This document shows positions 11,320-23,410 of a stretch of 64,000 nt of DNA, piece by piece. Positions within the stretch are counted from its first letter, which is position 1. Each line of letters opens with the position of its first letter. The DNA is taken from positions 52,804,673 to 52,868,672 of the forward strand of contig JACMZG010001911.1 of assembly GCA_018340805.1 (NCBI GenBank), read 5' to 3'. Made by a program: the position numbers and the translations under genes. The notes under the pieces are model-generated. The model had not been told where the DNA came from, ran no database searches, and worked only from the letters and a program-made list of their open reading frames with translations. The DNA comes from Microvelia longipes. Taxonomy: Eukaryota > Arthropoda > Insecta > Hemiptera > Veliidae.

Positions 11320-12330
11320 AAATTCTAGTTAAGATTCTACTTTCACTTTTAATATACTATACCATAGCTTATGCAACCCTCCTACCCTGTAGATCAAAGG
11401 ATAGCCCACTGTTAATTTTTCAAAACTAATTTTACAATTTTTTCACGCTATTATTTTTATAAATAATATAATCTAGATTTAATTTTTTAAAAAAATTGGA
11501 AAAAAGGTCTATAATAAAACGAACTTAATTTTTGAATGTGTGAAACGGGTCAATCCATTTCAAGTAATCCAGAGATGTTGCTCGAAAAAAATAAAATTGA
11601 TAATTTTTTTTCTGTGTTGGTCCTACCCATAGGTAGTCCAAACGCCTAGTATTATTTTTTTCTAGAGCCTGCTTCATTTTAAAAAATCTCTTTTTAGTTC
11701 CCGAGACACCCAAATTTTCAGTTTTTTTGCCAATTTTTGAGGCTTAACATTTTGGCTTTGGCTAAACCTAGCTTAATAAAATAGGTCTCGTTTGAAAGTG
11801 TCCTCTTTGGGCTTTATATAAGAACCAATATTTTTTTGTTCTGCTGCTGTTAATCTACCCGTAAGTTTGTACAAAAAAATTGACCGCAAAGACTGAAAAT
11901 ACACTTTTTCATTAATTTTTTTAACAAGGAAATAATATTAAAAAAAAATTAAAATAAATTTTTTGGTACTAAGGTGACATAGGGAACAGAAAAAAATATT
12001 ATGTTTTAATGTTAATGTTTAATATTAATAAATATTTTAATGTTTAAATTTTACCTTTTGGAGTCAATGAATTATGAAAGTTAAGGTTTCATGATTTTGG
12101 CTTTATGTGATTTAATCGTCAATGGACTGGGGTGATTTATCAAATTGGGTTTACAATGACATCTATACATTGCAGTTTTACGCCCAATATATAACATAAT
12201 GTTTATTTTTTTTAAGTACTCTACAGGTTTTAAAATCAGTAGTTTTTTAGTTAACGATTTCACAAAAATATACTGACTTCTATTGAAAATGGGTTTACCT
12301 GGGGTTTCTTTGCTAATAAACATAGTTAAA
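11320..12330. repeat. Dispersed repeat shared with 63440-64000
   Basis: Positions 11720-11990 (GGCTTTGGCTAAACCTAGC and onward) match the reverse complement of about 63720-63970. Positions 12060-12290 (GTCAATGGACTGGGGTGATT and onward) match 63460-63680 in the same orientation. The two parts therefore have different relative orientation at the two loci. A 62-codon minus-strand frame (11525-11713) is not recognised. Confidence 0.65.
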
Positions 12331-12359
12331 TGTATAAATATTAATTTTTTACGTAAATA

Positions 12360-12620
12360 AATTCGACATCACCACCCTAGGTGACCAAAAAGTCGAAAAA
12401 ACACTGTTCGATTACCATAAAACCTGAAATATGACCAGTAAACCAATATTTCAAGTGTGTCGCTTTTATTGTTTTTTGGGCCTGCGAGTTGAATGAGAGT
12501 GGTCCGGAGTCGATACGACCACTCAAAGCCTGAGCACCTGGTTCGAATCCTGTGGGGACAATAATTTTTCATTGTTTTTACATTATTAAGTTCATAACTA
12601 AAAAAGAATTTCAAACCAGG
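12360..12620 (+). repeat. Two tRNA-like modules of family P
   Basis: The first module holds GGTGACCAAAAAGTCGAAAA. The second has an A-box-like TGAATGAGAGTGG at 12490-12502 and a perfect B box GGTTCGAATCC at 12540-12550, 50 bp apart. An AATAATTTTTCATTG tail follows, as in the 7.4-8.1 kb array. It is probably a separate fragment of the same family. It is not a functional tRNA, because no closing acceptor stem is seen. Confidence 0.6.
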
Positions 12621-13950
12621 TAGTTCGCTTCATCAACAATAGGATTCTTGACATTTATGAATCCGATTTTTTGACTTGTTTACACAATTTCATTGAGTTA
12701 TGTATAGTTTATACATACATACAAATTCACATACACACAACACATATATAGATTGTAATTAATATTCATCCTTGTACGGTACTTCTTCATCAGAAGAAAT
12801 TAAAGTGTACTTAGCGAAACTAAGTCAAAACTTTGACTTATTTTCAAAGTTTCAATAACAAAAATAATTGTTATTGCTTTAATTCTAGTCAAGCTTGTTC
12901 ATTAAATTATAAATAAAAATTTAAGTTATAAAATACAAAAAAAATAATTTTGTTAATAGGAATTGTGAATTTGCAATATTTTGGCTTGTATATTTATTTA
13001 CCGTGTAAATACGTCTAATAAAGTAAATAAGTCTAAATATATTGCAACACTAAAAATGAACCCGTATCTAATTTTAATTTCAAAACACTTATTATATTTC
13101 ATCTACAACTACCAAAATTGGGTCAACAACAAAAAAAATTAGGAAAAAATTAAGTTAAAAAGTATAGTTTAGTTAATATTCTAATTTTAAATCAATTAAG
13201 GATCGATAATTGATTTCAAATTCCAAGAACTTGTTTTCTTCGTTATACTTAGTAATAAGTTATACTTAATTTACTTAATAATATAAAAAAAAGGAATCAA
13301 GTTTCATGAATTTTACAAGGAGTAAGTCATCACAACATTTATCTTGATAAATTAATAAATTATTTACAATAATTTATAGTTATTAATAATTATTTAAATT
13401 ACTTTAAATATATAATTAAGAATGAATACAGAGAAAATAATTTATTGACTTTAAAAATTAATGTATCTGAAATATGATAAATCTAAATTGATAAAAAGAG
13501 AAAAATTGGTACTTTTAATGACCTTTACAGGTTTACTAATCTTTTTATTCATCATAAAAAAACAATAAATATGAGTGCGCTTTTGTTTAAATTTACAACT
13601 TTAAAACTAAACGACAGATATTGACAAGACTTTAAGTGAAAGTTGCAATTTATAATCTTAGGTTACGAGATAACTTGTTTTGATTTTTACTAAAAAATTT
13701 ATTATAAAAAATTTAACTTTTTTCATTATATATTGCTTTTAAAATATTACGACTGGAATAGATTTTTGTAGTTTTTGGCATATACCTAGTCTAAGGGTTT
13801 TGCTGGTTACTTGATAGCAGCATTTCTGTAGGATACTGTAATTTGGACCCTCTTCTCGTGGCAACTAATATTAGGTAAATATCAAGAACTAAATGCAGGA
13901 ATAATAAAAGCAAATAAATATATCATACTATTTAATTTATTAGTAATATT
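12621..13950. other. AT-rich sequence, no feature
   Basis: Homopolymer A/T runs only. No coding or repeat signal was recognised. Confidence 0.45.
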
Positions 13951-13954
13951 TAAT

Positions 13955-14275
13955 GCACGCATTGCCTCAGCAAATGTACCTCGAATTATTATTAATTATA
14001 TTCTGAAATAATTTAACTCGTGCACGCATTCCTAAAATGTAGGCCTCAAATATTCATCAATATTACTGATAAAACTGGTGCACGGCATGCCTCAGCAAAA
14101 TGTAGGCCTCACATTATTTAATTATATTACTGGAAATAATTTAACTGGTGGCACGGTATTGCCTCAGCAAATGTAGGCCTCACTATTTACATCAATAATT
14201 ATATATGAATATTATAAGTGGTGGCGCATTGCTCAGCAAAATTGTAGGCCTCACATTATAACATCAATGCTATTT
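13955..14275. repeat. 58-72 bp tandem repeat, five units
   Basis: Units start at about 13955, 14022, 14080, 14151 and 14223. Each carries GGTGCACGCATTGCCTCAGC-like and AAATGTAGGCCTCA-like blocks joined by an AT-rich linker with AATATTACTG. Divergence is mostly one-base indels. Confidence 0.85.
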
Positions 14276-14579
14276 ACACCGTTTCTTATTTTTCTACTCG
14301 GGTCACCATATATTTTAAAATGTATTATCACTAATAGGTATTTAGCTAAACTATCCTTTAAAAGTTATTATAGAGCGACCATAATATAAAGACTATAAAT
14401 TGAGCTGTTGACACTGACTTATAGTAGTTTCAAAGCATTTTTGGTTTTTATCTTAGACCTTAAAATTTGGTATACATGTGGATAATCTTAGCAAAACATT
14501 GCGTTCAGAATATATCAGCATTTATCCTTATGACTTCGAACTGGCTTTAATATTGCACCGTATATCATGGTTATTCACT

Positions 14580-14960
14580 CCTTGACGTGAATAAATAACT
14601 TCAGTCTCGCTTCTCTCGACATCAGAATAGAATATTGCTATGAAGTCTACAGTACTACAACTTTGGACAAGCTAAGCTCGTCAACAAGATTATTATTATG
14701 AATTCAGACTCACTTCACTCGTCCTAAAAATGTGGTGATAATCAAAAGCTGAAAATAGTATTTCTTCGATCCCGCAACGCTCGACATCAGAATAAAATAG
14801 TAATCCTAAATCTAGGGTGTTATAACAACGGAGTCGCTTCGCTCGTCCGGCAAAGTGATAACATGATTACCTTGTTGTAGCGAGATTGAAGTAATACCAC
14901 CATAAGCTTAGCGCAGTATTACTTCCATCTTTCTACCCTAGACATCAGTGTTATTAGGAG
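14580..14960. repeat. Degenerate repeat with CpG-rich TCGCTTCGCTCGTCC motif
   Basis: Motif copies at about 14606, 14705, 14768 and 14821 (GGAGTCGCTTCGCTCGTCC) alternate with GACATCAGAATA-like blocks. The same motif sits in family-D copies. This block is probably an old D-related derivative. Confidence 0.5.
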
Positions 14961-16150
14961 ACCAAATTTCTAAGGAGTTATACATAAGGTTAATAAAAAC
15001 TTCGATAATGCAGATTTAGGTTCTACGGTGGTAACTTCGACAATGTACATGGTAAATTCGACGTGGTATAAGTTAATGGATAAAAAAAACAATGCTCTCC
15101 ATAACTAAAGATTGCAGACGATATCGTCCCAAATTCAGCTTTGAAAAGCATTGTGTTTCATCCATGATGTCCAACATCTCTGGAGATGCCTCCGACAGAG
15201 GACGCAAAACGTCAAATTTATCATCTGCATTGACGCGGTCACCACGGGAAGACCTAAATCATTTAAACATTAATAGTTTACTGAATATCTTGTTAACAAA
15301 TCTCGATAGAATTCAATTTAAAACAAAGTTAGGACTATTGATTAAAATTATTTCAATTGTTACAAATATTTATAACTTCCTATTATACTTTGGTCCCTTT
15401 GTATTAAAACTTACTAAAAGGGATGCAACTTGGTACAAAAAGCCATCTAATGGTGTCCTTTCTCAAAAATCCCTTTAACAAAGCAATCTTTTTTAAGTAT
15501 CTATTGTTAACCAATAATAGCTTAAACCCTTTTATTCTAATTTAAGTATTGTCAAAGTAATAAAGAATTTTAGTGGACAAATTGGCCGAAAAATGTGAAT
15601 TTTAATCTGTAAATTCAACAAGAGCTAAAATTATAGTCTATAAGAGCAAATGCATAATAGCATTTAAAAACTAAACTACTTGCTTCAAAGAAGTCAATGT
15701 AAGAAATAACTAAGGACATAACACACAAGTTGGCCCGGCCTTTACACCTTGACCAAAGAACGATTTACTTTAAATTATTGTTGTTTTGCATTATTTATTG
15801 TTTAATTATTTTGTGTTACATGAAATTTTAACACATATAGAGCAAATATTCAACAAGTGGGCATCTTCGCGTCTACCGAGTTGATTGAGCTAAACCGGTA
15901 TCAATTTATTTGGCATATTAAGAAAAATATTACTTGTTTTATCATTACTTCAAATTTCAAAATTTTAATGATCTCATATTTTAATAAGTGTAATTTTAAT
16001 ATATATTTACATCGTTGACACGCGGGATTTGGCAGGGGGTTCTATCCCACGGACAGTTGAATAGAACCCCGATAGAAACCCTTACAAAACGGGAACGGGA
16101 TAGAACATAAGGTTCAACCCTGAAACTCATTTTTTATCGGGTAGAGACTT
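14961..16150. other. AT-rich sequence with an unsupported open frame
   Basis: A 128-codon plus-strand frame (15092-15478) starts MLSITKDCRR. It has a hydrophobic stretch near residues 82-105 but no recognisable family, and no splice or promoter context was seen. At 16024-16120 there is a GC-richer block with two GGTTCTATCCC/GGTTCAACCC B-box-like words, of unknown meaning. Confidence 0.35.
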
Positions 16151-16154
16151 AACT

Positions 16155-16156
16155 AT

Positions 16157-16221
<65 letters not shown>

Positions 16222-16309
16222 TTATAATTATATATATATAATATAATATATATATTATTTAAATTATAAATAATTTAATATAATATAAATAAGATGTGGT
16301 CCATTGTAC

Positions 16310-16350
<41 letters not shown>

Positions 16351-16394
16351 TAATATATAATATATATATATATATATATATTGTACCTGATATA

Positions 16395-16434
<40 letters not shown>

Positions 16435-16458
16435 ATATATATATATATAATATATGTG
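16155..16458. repeat. (TA)n microsatellite cluster
   Basis: Several long TA runs interrupted by ATTGTACCTGATATA, which is itself duplicated (about 16305 and 16380). Confidence 0.9.
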
Positions 16459-17253
16459 TGTTTGTTTGTATACGTCTGAGTGGTTAAAAAAACTTTTCTG
16501 TACGTAATAACATAAATAACTTAAAGAATTTGCATGATTATATTACAGGAAATTGTTGTTTTTTTTTGTGGCTTTCATAACCGAAACCAGTGAAATAAAG
16601 TTCCCGACTTTGCTTATTGCGATGCTTTCTTTACCTAGGCATTTAACACCCGTGTTTTTATAACAACCCCTTCCCTTTTGCTGGAATCCCCTCTTTTAGT
16701 AAATCGCCCCTCCCAACTCAAAAAGGAAGTTTATTGATATTGTAATTAAGAGTTTTAAAATGGTAATGTTGTTTTAATTAAGCCGTTAGTAATCCAGTCA
16801 ACCAGAAGATTTCAAGATTAAGCACCTCTAAATCGTTAGTATAAAGTCATATCAAGTTATGGTCATACTGTGCAACTAATAGCTTTCCAAGGGTCTGCGT
16901 AAGAGCCAAAGCATACCTTATTTATCAGCTCTGGGCGTTTAAAAACAAAACATTAAACTTAACTAAATTTGGGAGTGCATTTCCTATCTTACTTCCTATC
17001 ATATTCCATGAAACGCAGTTTTATCTATTGCAATTTTATTGGGGCATTAAATAAGTCATGGGCTTTTAGTAATAAAGTTTTTGATGAATCTTGGAACTCG
17101 GAAGGTTTGCACAAAGTTGAAATAACACGAGGTTAAAAATTAATAAATGTGAATATTTGAGGAAATAAAGTTTGTTAAGGATAAATATAAATGTACAAGT
17201 ATAATGTAATTTATAATTTTTTTTAACGTTAGCCTACATTTTATTTATTTCAG
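16459..17253. other. Mostly unannotated, with a short repeat edge
   Basis: Positions 16459-16505 are the reverse complement of 25118-25160 (GTATACGTCTGAGTGG, AAAACTTTTCTGTA). In both places this sits beside a microsatellite, so it is a shared repeat edge. The rest shows no coding signal. The last 20 bases form a polypyrimidine tract and acceptor for the next feature. Confidence 0.45.
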
Positions 17254-17344
17254 ATTCCATCCTGATTCTGAAGTTAAAGTTGACTATGAAGTTGCACGCA
17301 TGGCATATGAGTGCCAGAAGAAAAAAATTAAACGCTCGTGTTAA
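17254..17344 (+). CDS. Possible 3'-terminal coding exon, unidentified gene
   Basis: A polypyrimidine tract and acceptor (ATTTTATTTATTTCAG, ending at 17253) is followed by a frame that enters with one base and reads about 29 codons to TAA at 17342-17344. The peptide begins FHPDSEVKVDYEVARMAYEC and ends in a basic KKKIKRSC tail. It is more codon-like (charged, low Ile/Asn) than the random AT-rich frames around it. An AATAAA lies near 17519. I do not recognise the family, and no upstream exon or donor could be identified. It could be a real last exon or a decayed gene fragment. Confidence 0.35.
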
Positions 17345-17600
17345 AGAGAAAATTAAACGTTTAAAATATTTTTTTTAATCTGGATCAAATCGATCCTATA
17401 TTATTAGACTAGGTTAGGTCTGACGTCGAAAGGTAGGTTACTTTCAAAAACCTGTGTCTTGAGGTTATGACTTCAACATGGTTAACACGTGTTTTTGATT
17501 TTCCGGCTAATTTAGTTGAATAAAGGTCTAAAAATTAAAACAAGTATTTTAGCCCAGAGAGCAGTTGGCGAGGAATCAGGCACCCTGCTTAACTTTTAAG
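17345..17600. other. Possible 3' UTR or intergenic sequence
   Basis: It would be the 3' UTR if the exon above is real. It contains AATAAA near 17519. Nothing else was seen. Confidence 0.3.
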
Positions 17601-17603
17601 CAA

Positions 17604-17930
17604 TGCTGCTTAACATTTATGATCCAAATAATCAGGGATATACTTGTCTTATTGATACGAAACTTATTTAATAAGTTAAGGTATACATTTGTACAAAAAT
17701 TTCAAGTCAGAATAATATTCTGATTTTTGACATTTTTTTTAAAAAATGTACACAAGCCATTTGATAAAAATTGAACTAATGCTGATAATTCAGATGAAAC
17801 TTAGCATATGTTAGTCTTCGCTATGTTAGGCATGCTAACATAGCTATAGCATGCCAAATCTCAATTCATTCGCTAGAGTTATACCCAAAGTGTCCAAGAT
17901 TATATAAACTATTCAACAATAAGTTATGGT
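17604..17930 (-). repeat. Family-D fragment
   Basis: On the minus strand it reads the 3' half of family D: TTGAACTAATGCTGATAA and GTTTCGTATCAATAAGACAA, then AAATGTTAAGCAGCATTG, matching 4840-5050. Confidence 0.75.
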
Positions 17931-17954
17931 CAGATTGTGATAAACAAATAAACT

Positions 17955-17966
17955 TAAAACGAAAAG

Positions 17967-17998
<32 letters not shown>

Positions 17999-18000
17999 AA
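17955..18000. repeat. (TA)n microsatellite
   Basis: Short pure TA tract. Confidence 0.85.
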
Positions 18001-18423
18001 GATTTTAAGCCTTGGCACATACCTTGGTACATAAAATAGCCAGAAAATTTAAAAAACCCGTGATAAAATCATAACCTTTAGAAAAGAGTTTTTGAAATTA
18101 ACCTCTCTTATGACGCCGGCCTAAAATGGTCTATATAATATCTCAGAAGAAACTCTTGAAATAGGCAAGAAAATAAAAGAGTGAGCTAAATAGAGAACAT
18201 TGGAGATCGGCCCCAGGATCGCGATCCAATCAATCAATCAATCAATCCAACTAATACTATCCAATTAAGCTTTGCCTTGATAAGTTTTTACAAGTCTGTA
18301 AAGCGAACACTCTACCAGAGCTACCAGACTTGTGTGTATAGTACTCCAATAGTACTACCAAAGGATTGATCTAATTCAACAAAATGTAAAGAACAATTAA
18401 AATAGATATCAAGAAAAAACTAT
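18001..18423 (-). other. Unannotated stretch with a tRNA-like A-box segment
   Basis: On the minus strand, 18326-18308 reads TGGTAGCTCTGGTAGAGTG, a close match to a tRNA D-arm/A box. It is followed by TTCGCTTTACAGAC, resembling the anticodon arm of a Val-type tRNA. There is no T-arm or B box and no acceptor closure, so this is at most a tRNA fragment or SINE head. A (CAAT)n run lies at 18229-18246. Confidence 0.4.
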
Positions 18424-18762
18424 CAATTGAAATAACCAAAACAATGACACTAAACCAGAAAAGAAAAGTGATAAAATGTGACAACAATGAAAATACAAAA
18501 CTCTAATCAATGAATTAATGATCAAATATAACAAAAATCAAAGGGAAATTCAATCTAAAGCCCCAATCAAGAGAGAAGTGATAAACTGTAACAAAGGTAA
18601 TGGCTATAATTAAATATTGATTTTGTCTTCTCATTCGAATTCAAATATTTAATATTCAATTTAAATTCAAAATTAAATTAGAATTAAAAGCCATTAAATT
18701 ACATTAGGATGCGAATAATTAATTGTAAAATATTTTAAAAGAAAGCTTAATAAATACTTTTA

Positions 18763-18824
18763 TTTTTCGGACACAGGATGTGTCCGAAAAATCTTTATTA
18801 GTCTCCATATAAACAATGGAGACT
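18763..18824. other. Two adjacent perfect hairpins
   Basis: Hairpin 1 (18763-18791) has a 13 bp stem, TTTTTCGGACACA with its complement. Hairpin 2 (18800-18824) has the stem AGTCTCCAT/ATGGAGACT. They are conserved in the other copy (33253-33315). They lie between a tRNA-like half and an AT-rich tail and may be part of a SINE-like unit. Confidence 0.7.
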
Positions 18825-18931
18825 ATACTAAAAATAATAAACTTAATAAATATTTATCAAGGTTAAAAAAATGCTGAAAGAAATGAAAAGCATTCATTAT
18901 TAAATATGAATAACTATATAAATAAGAAGTG

Positions 18932-18974
18932 TGTAAACCTTAACGCGGGTACGCTCTAACCAACTAAGCTATCC

Positions 18975-18976
<2 letters not shown>
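18932..18976 (-). other. tRNA 5'-half-like sequence
   Basis: The minus strand reads GGGGATAGCTTAGTTGGTTA followed by GAGCGTACCCGCGTTAAGG. This resembles the acceptor strand, the D-arm (A box) and the start of the anticodon arm of an Ile/Asn-type tRNA. The T-arm and 3' acceptor strand are absent, so no functional tRNA can form. It abuts the (TA)n tract flanking the gypsy LTR. Confidence 0.5.
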
Positions 18977-19023
<47 letters not shown>

Positions 19024-19035
19024 ATATATATATAT
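18977..19035. repeat. (TA)n microsatellite at gypsy insertion site
   Basis: TA tract on the 3' side of the retroelement. Matching TA sequence lies beyond the other LTR, so the element is inserted in TA repeats. Confidence 0.9.
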
Positions 19036-19152
19036 TGTAGAAACTACTAGTTAATTATAACCAATAACTAAGCGTAACAAAATTAAATATAATTCATCTA
19101 CAATAAAACTAAAATACAACAACATTGACAGCTTGTCATAAACATAATGCCA
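19036..19152 (-). repeat. 3' LTR of gypsy element (left copy)
   Basis: Matches 23411-23528 except for a few small indels. The termini are TG and CA in element orientation. It is short for a gypsy LTR. Confidence 0.9.
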
Positions 19153-19163
19153 CATCCCCTCTA
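19153..19163 (-). other. Polypurine tract of gypsy element
   Basis: The minus strand reads AGAGGGGATG immediately before the LTR start TGGCATT. This is the expected primer for plus-strand DNA synthesis. In the right copy the tract is AGAGGGGAGT. Confidence 0.75.
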
Positions 19164-19199
19164 GTTTCCAAGCTGCCTCAGTCGGGGGAACTAGCCTTA

Positions 19200-22100
19200 C
19201 TACGAAGGAGGTTGTCTTCGTGGTCTTCCTCGTCGTCTTATAGGTTCAACTGGTGTTGGAGCTGAGTTGCCTACAAATGGAGTCAGTTGAGATGTATGAT
19301 ATTTTCCTAACGCAATGGTTGGGTTCTTTATATCTACTATATACGATTTTGGGGACACACATTCTACAATTATGTACGGTCCATCTCGCTTAGGGATCAG
19401 TTTGCTCGTCACGCAGCAGATTTATTACTCAATTTTGTGACAGTCTACTAAAACTTTATCGCCTGGTTTGTATTTTGGGGTCGGTCTGCGCGTGCGGTCG
19501 CCATACCTTTTTGCTTGTCCTGCTCTTTTTCTACTTTTTTCTTTGGCGTTTCTCCAAACTTCCTGTAGTTTTTTCAGGTAAGGAGTTATCTGTGGGACGA
19601 AGTTATCATTATCTAAAATCTCCCTCATTCATGTTCCACGTCACTTATTGTCCGAAGCTCTCTCCCAAAAGTGAGATAGGCCGGAGTGTATCCTGTGGCT
19701 GATGACATAGCTGAATTCATTGCGAACCGAATCATTTGGTAGCTTTGTATCCCATGTTGTATGATCCTTTCCTACAAGAATCGCCAACTGTGGTTTTAAG
19801 TCTCTATTTTTCCTCTCAACCGGATTTGCCTCGGGTGATACAAGCTGTTAGACATTGATCAATCTTTAACGTGGCATACCTGCTGCATAACTGCGCTTAA
19901 TAAATTGTACTCCGTTGTCGCTTGTTATCCGTCTGCAGAGCCCATAACGTAAAAATACTTCTTCTATTAACTTTTTTGCACATTCCTCTGCCGTAGCATT
20001 ACCAGGGAAATAACTCAACCCACGGGAAGCTTTATCCTCGACTACCAAAACCATTTGTTGCCTTGTTGTGAAACTGGCAATGGCCGAATAGATCGACGGA
20101 TAGTGACTCAAATTTCTGGAGTATATTGTTTTGTATTAGAGCAGCTGGTTTCAAGTTTGGATGCCTTATACTTCTGGCAACTGACACACTTTTTCACATA
20201 CTCTGCCACGTCCTTTCGCGCTTCCTGGCCAGTAAAACGTTGGGGTTAAACGGTTATAACGCTTTCTGCTCCATAGTGACCGGCCATTGGGGCATCATGA
20301 TGCTTTTTCAAGATATCAATTCTTTTTGTTTAGGTACCACTAACTGAGCTCGTTTCGCAATCAGAATCTGCTTGTACCGATACAGAACTCCGTCGTTCAT
20401 TATGTACCACGTTTTGTCACGACGCGACGTTCTCAGGACATTTATTGTTTCTAAATCCTTTATTATTTTGTTAAGGTTGTCATCCTTTTCTTGCTCCTTT
20501 CTTAAGAATCTTTAGAAATGGTTGGGAATGTTGCCTGGGCTGACTCATCACTACATTTTCCATTGGAAGGTCTTGATAGGTGTCTGCTACCACATTGACC
20601 TTCCTGGAGCATAGTCGATATTTATGTTGAATGGTTTGAAGTTTTTAGTGCCATCTTGCCAATCTTCCCGAAGGAGATTTTTAGGGACATCAGCCATTTT
20701 ACAAGGTTGATGGTCAGTTTTTATAAATATTTCGTTGAACTCGATATAACTCCTAAACCGCTCCACCGCCAGACTATGCTAAAGCCTCTTTCTGTTGTTG
20801 GAGTAGTTTCTCTCGGGTGTTAAAAGCTTGCTCGCGTATTCAACGGGTCTTTCTTCTGATCCCTCCCCCTGCATCAGAGCTGCTCCTACAGCATAATTGC
20901 TGGCGTCTGTCTCAAGATAAAGGGTTTATCAAAATCAGCTCTTTGCAAGAACCGGTGCTTGAGTTAAACTCTGTTTTAGCTTTTCGAATGCTTCTTCTTC
21001 AAGTTTACCCCACTCCATATAGCTTTGTTGTCAGTTCTGTCAGCGGTCGGGCGATTTCTGCAAAATGTGGAATAAATTTTCTGAACACGAGCACGTCTGC
21101 ACAAAGATAGCAATTGTTTTAAAATTTTTAGGAGGTGGTCTATCTAACACTGCTGAAAATTTATCAGGATCTGCCTGAATTCCTTCCTGTGAAATGGGTG
21201 CCCTAGGTATTTTACACTTGAATTAACAAAAACGCTTTTCTCCCGTTCACTCTTAGCTTAACAGACTTAATCTATCAAAATACTAATTGTAAATCTCTAA
21301 GATGTGTTCGAATGTTTCGGACATTATTAAAATGTCGTCCAGGTAAGCAATAATACATATGTCTTTTTAGCGCGAATTTCATCTTGTCTATGAGCCTTTG
21401 GAATGTGGCACCGCGTTTTTCAGACCAAAAGGCATGCGTTTAAACCTGTAGATCCTAATGGCGTCACGAATGCTGTCTTGTCTCTATCTTGCTGTCGAAC
21501 GCTAACCTGCCAGTACCCTGATCTTAAATCTAGAGACGAAACAAATGCCACTTCTTCGATTCGTGAGTAAATCTTCGATCCTTGCATCGGATATTTATCG
21601 CTGACAGTCACGCATTTAGGTTCCTGAAATCTACACATACCCTAACTTGACCATTCTTCTTAGGGATCATTAACACGGGAGATGCCCATGGTGATTCGCA
21701 CTCCTCTATAATGTCTTCGGCCAGCATCTTTTCTATTTCTTTATCTAACACTTTTTTTCTCTGCGGTAATAGCCTATATGGAGGTACCGAAATTGGAGCT
21801 TGTTCTTCTTTTGTGATGATGGCATGATCTGCAAAAGTAGTTGCCTCTCCAGCGTTGTTAAACACTGAGGAGTTCCTTTCCAAAAGTTCTGTCAGTTCTA
21901 ATCTCTGCTTACTTGTCAGATTTGGTGCCTCATCCTCCCGGAGTGAAATAGCATGAGCTGATTTTTTCTCATTAGTCGCCTTATCTTTTTCTGCTCGTGT
22001 TTTCTTCACAAAACTAAATTTGTTGTTTGAGTTTTCCTTGAAGAAAAAAATATTTTCTACTATATCTGGGATTAGTTTAGCATCCCTCATAAAATCAACT

Positions 22101-23394
22101 CCCAGTAACGTAGCATTGTCTCCGGCATCTTAAGAGCAATCATTCTAGTTTTTACTGTTTTACCAGCGATCTGAATGTCTATCATGCGACGAATCCACTT
22201 TTTGGTGCTTTTATGCCGTCAGCTAAAGTGAGATTTAAATTTACCGGGGATAGCTCTACTATGTCTTTTATCTTTTCAAACATTACGACCCATTAGACTA
22301 CAAGTGGCTCCTGTCTAGTCTTGCTGTACCTTAAATCGCAGATAGATATAGGTACGAGCAACGGTTCTACTTTAATGCTGTCCTGGGCTGCCGTGTATAA
22401 TTCTTCGTCAATTTCCACCGTATTTGCACTTTTACTTCCTTATTGTTGCAGTGTTGCATTGAGCTCGGACTACTCCAGAAGCTCCACAGCCATAACACCT
22501 AACTTTCTTCATCGGTTCTGTATCCATGGTTTTGAGAGAACTTGGCTCGTTACTCTCTAATTTCTTCTTTAACCTGCAATTAGAAGCGTCATGATTGATC
22601 TTTCGACACAAGGTACAACGCGTACGTCCCTTAGGTTTAACAGATGCATCAGTATCATCTGGTTTTAAGACTTCTTCTACGGTTTCACATTGCTTTAAGA
22701 GATCCGCTATGTCCTTAATATTATCTCTGTGTACTCTTTCTCTTAAAATCCTACTTAGTTTACTATAAATTATATCAAGTTGCACGGTCTCTCCTAATTC
22801 ATATGGTAAATCGGCAAAAAGCGCGAACATTTCAAAAATAAACACCGTGCCGACTTGTTACCATGTTCTAATTTGAATATATTTTGGAAGGTACGATACG
22901 CGGTTTATCTCCACTAAATGCCTTACGCAACTCTTTAACCCCTCTTTCCAAGATTTTATTCTATTCTTCACCCTAACACCATTTAGCTGCAAGACCAGTA
23001 AGTAACATAGGTAACCCGAGTAAAGCATTTTCATCAGATACTTTCGCACAGTCTTTATAAACCTTGACTGCGTCTAAAAGACAAGTACATCAGAGCCCTT
23101 ATCACCATCAAATCTGGCTTGTGCACTTAGTAAAATTTCCAGACTTTTCGTTTTGTCTAGGGAATAAACTTTGTGCAAAAGTTTCTCTTGAAATTCACTG
23201 TTCTTCTATGAACTATACCTAACAATTCGCCAAACTGTTCTTGGCTAAATGTAATAGAGGGCTTACCTTTAGGACTTGTATCAGATTGGCCAGCTTTCTC
23301 ATTTACCTTACGGGGTCGGAGGTTGTATCCTTCCGTCTTCTCTCCTTCTTCATTACTAAAAACTTTCATCAAATGTATCATCTGAATCAGACAT
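19200..23394 (-). pseudogene. gypsy gag-pol, broken by many frameshifts (left copy)
   Basis: Gag starts at the ATG at 23394-23392, only three bases beyond the primer-binding site. Recognisable in order are gag, a CCHC knuckle (CTLCRKINHDASNC), RT with YLDD at 21334-21345, the integrase core (SDNGVQF, about 19.9 kb) and a GPY/F-type end (KRDGPYIIVE) before the stop at 19200-19202. The frame is split into at least eight pieces by one-base indels, many at homopolymers. Most of these indels are absent from the right copy, so sequencing error or haplotype noise is at least as likely as decay. In this copy the gag-to-knuckle junction is in one frame, where the right copy is shifted. Confidence 0.9.
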
Positions 23395-23397
23395 TTT

Positions 23398-23409
23398 CGT
23401 TGGGCGCCA
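23398..23409 (-). other. Primer-binding site, tRNA-Lys type
   Basis: The minus strand reads TGGCGCCCAACG one base after the 5' LTR end. This is complementary to the 3' end of animal tRNA-Lys(CUU), which ends CGTTGGGCGCCA. The length and position suit priming of minus-strand synthesis. Confidence 0.85.
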
Positions 23410-23410
23410 G

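Noticed and set aside
13955..14275. CRISPR-like array
   Set aside because: Units are directly abutting, degenerate and AT-linked, without uniform repeats and unique spacers, and the DNA is eukaryotic.
15092..15478. 128-codon plus-strand frame with a hydrophobic stretch
   Set aside because: No homology that I recognise and no gene context. Kept only as a note in the stretch description.
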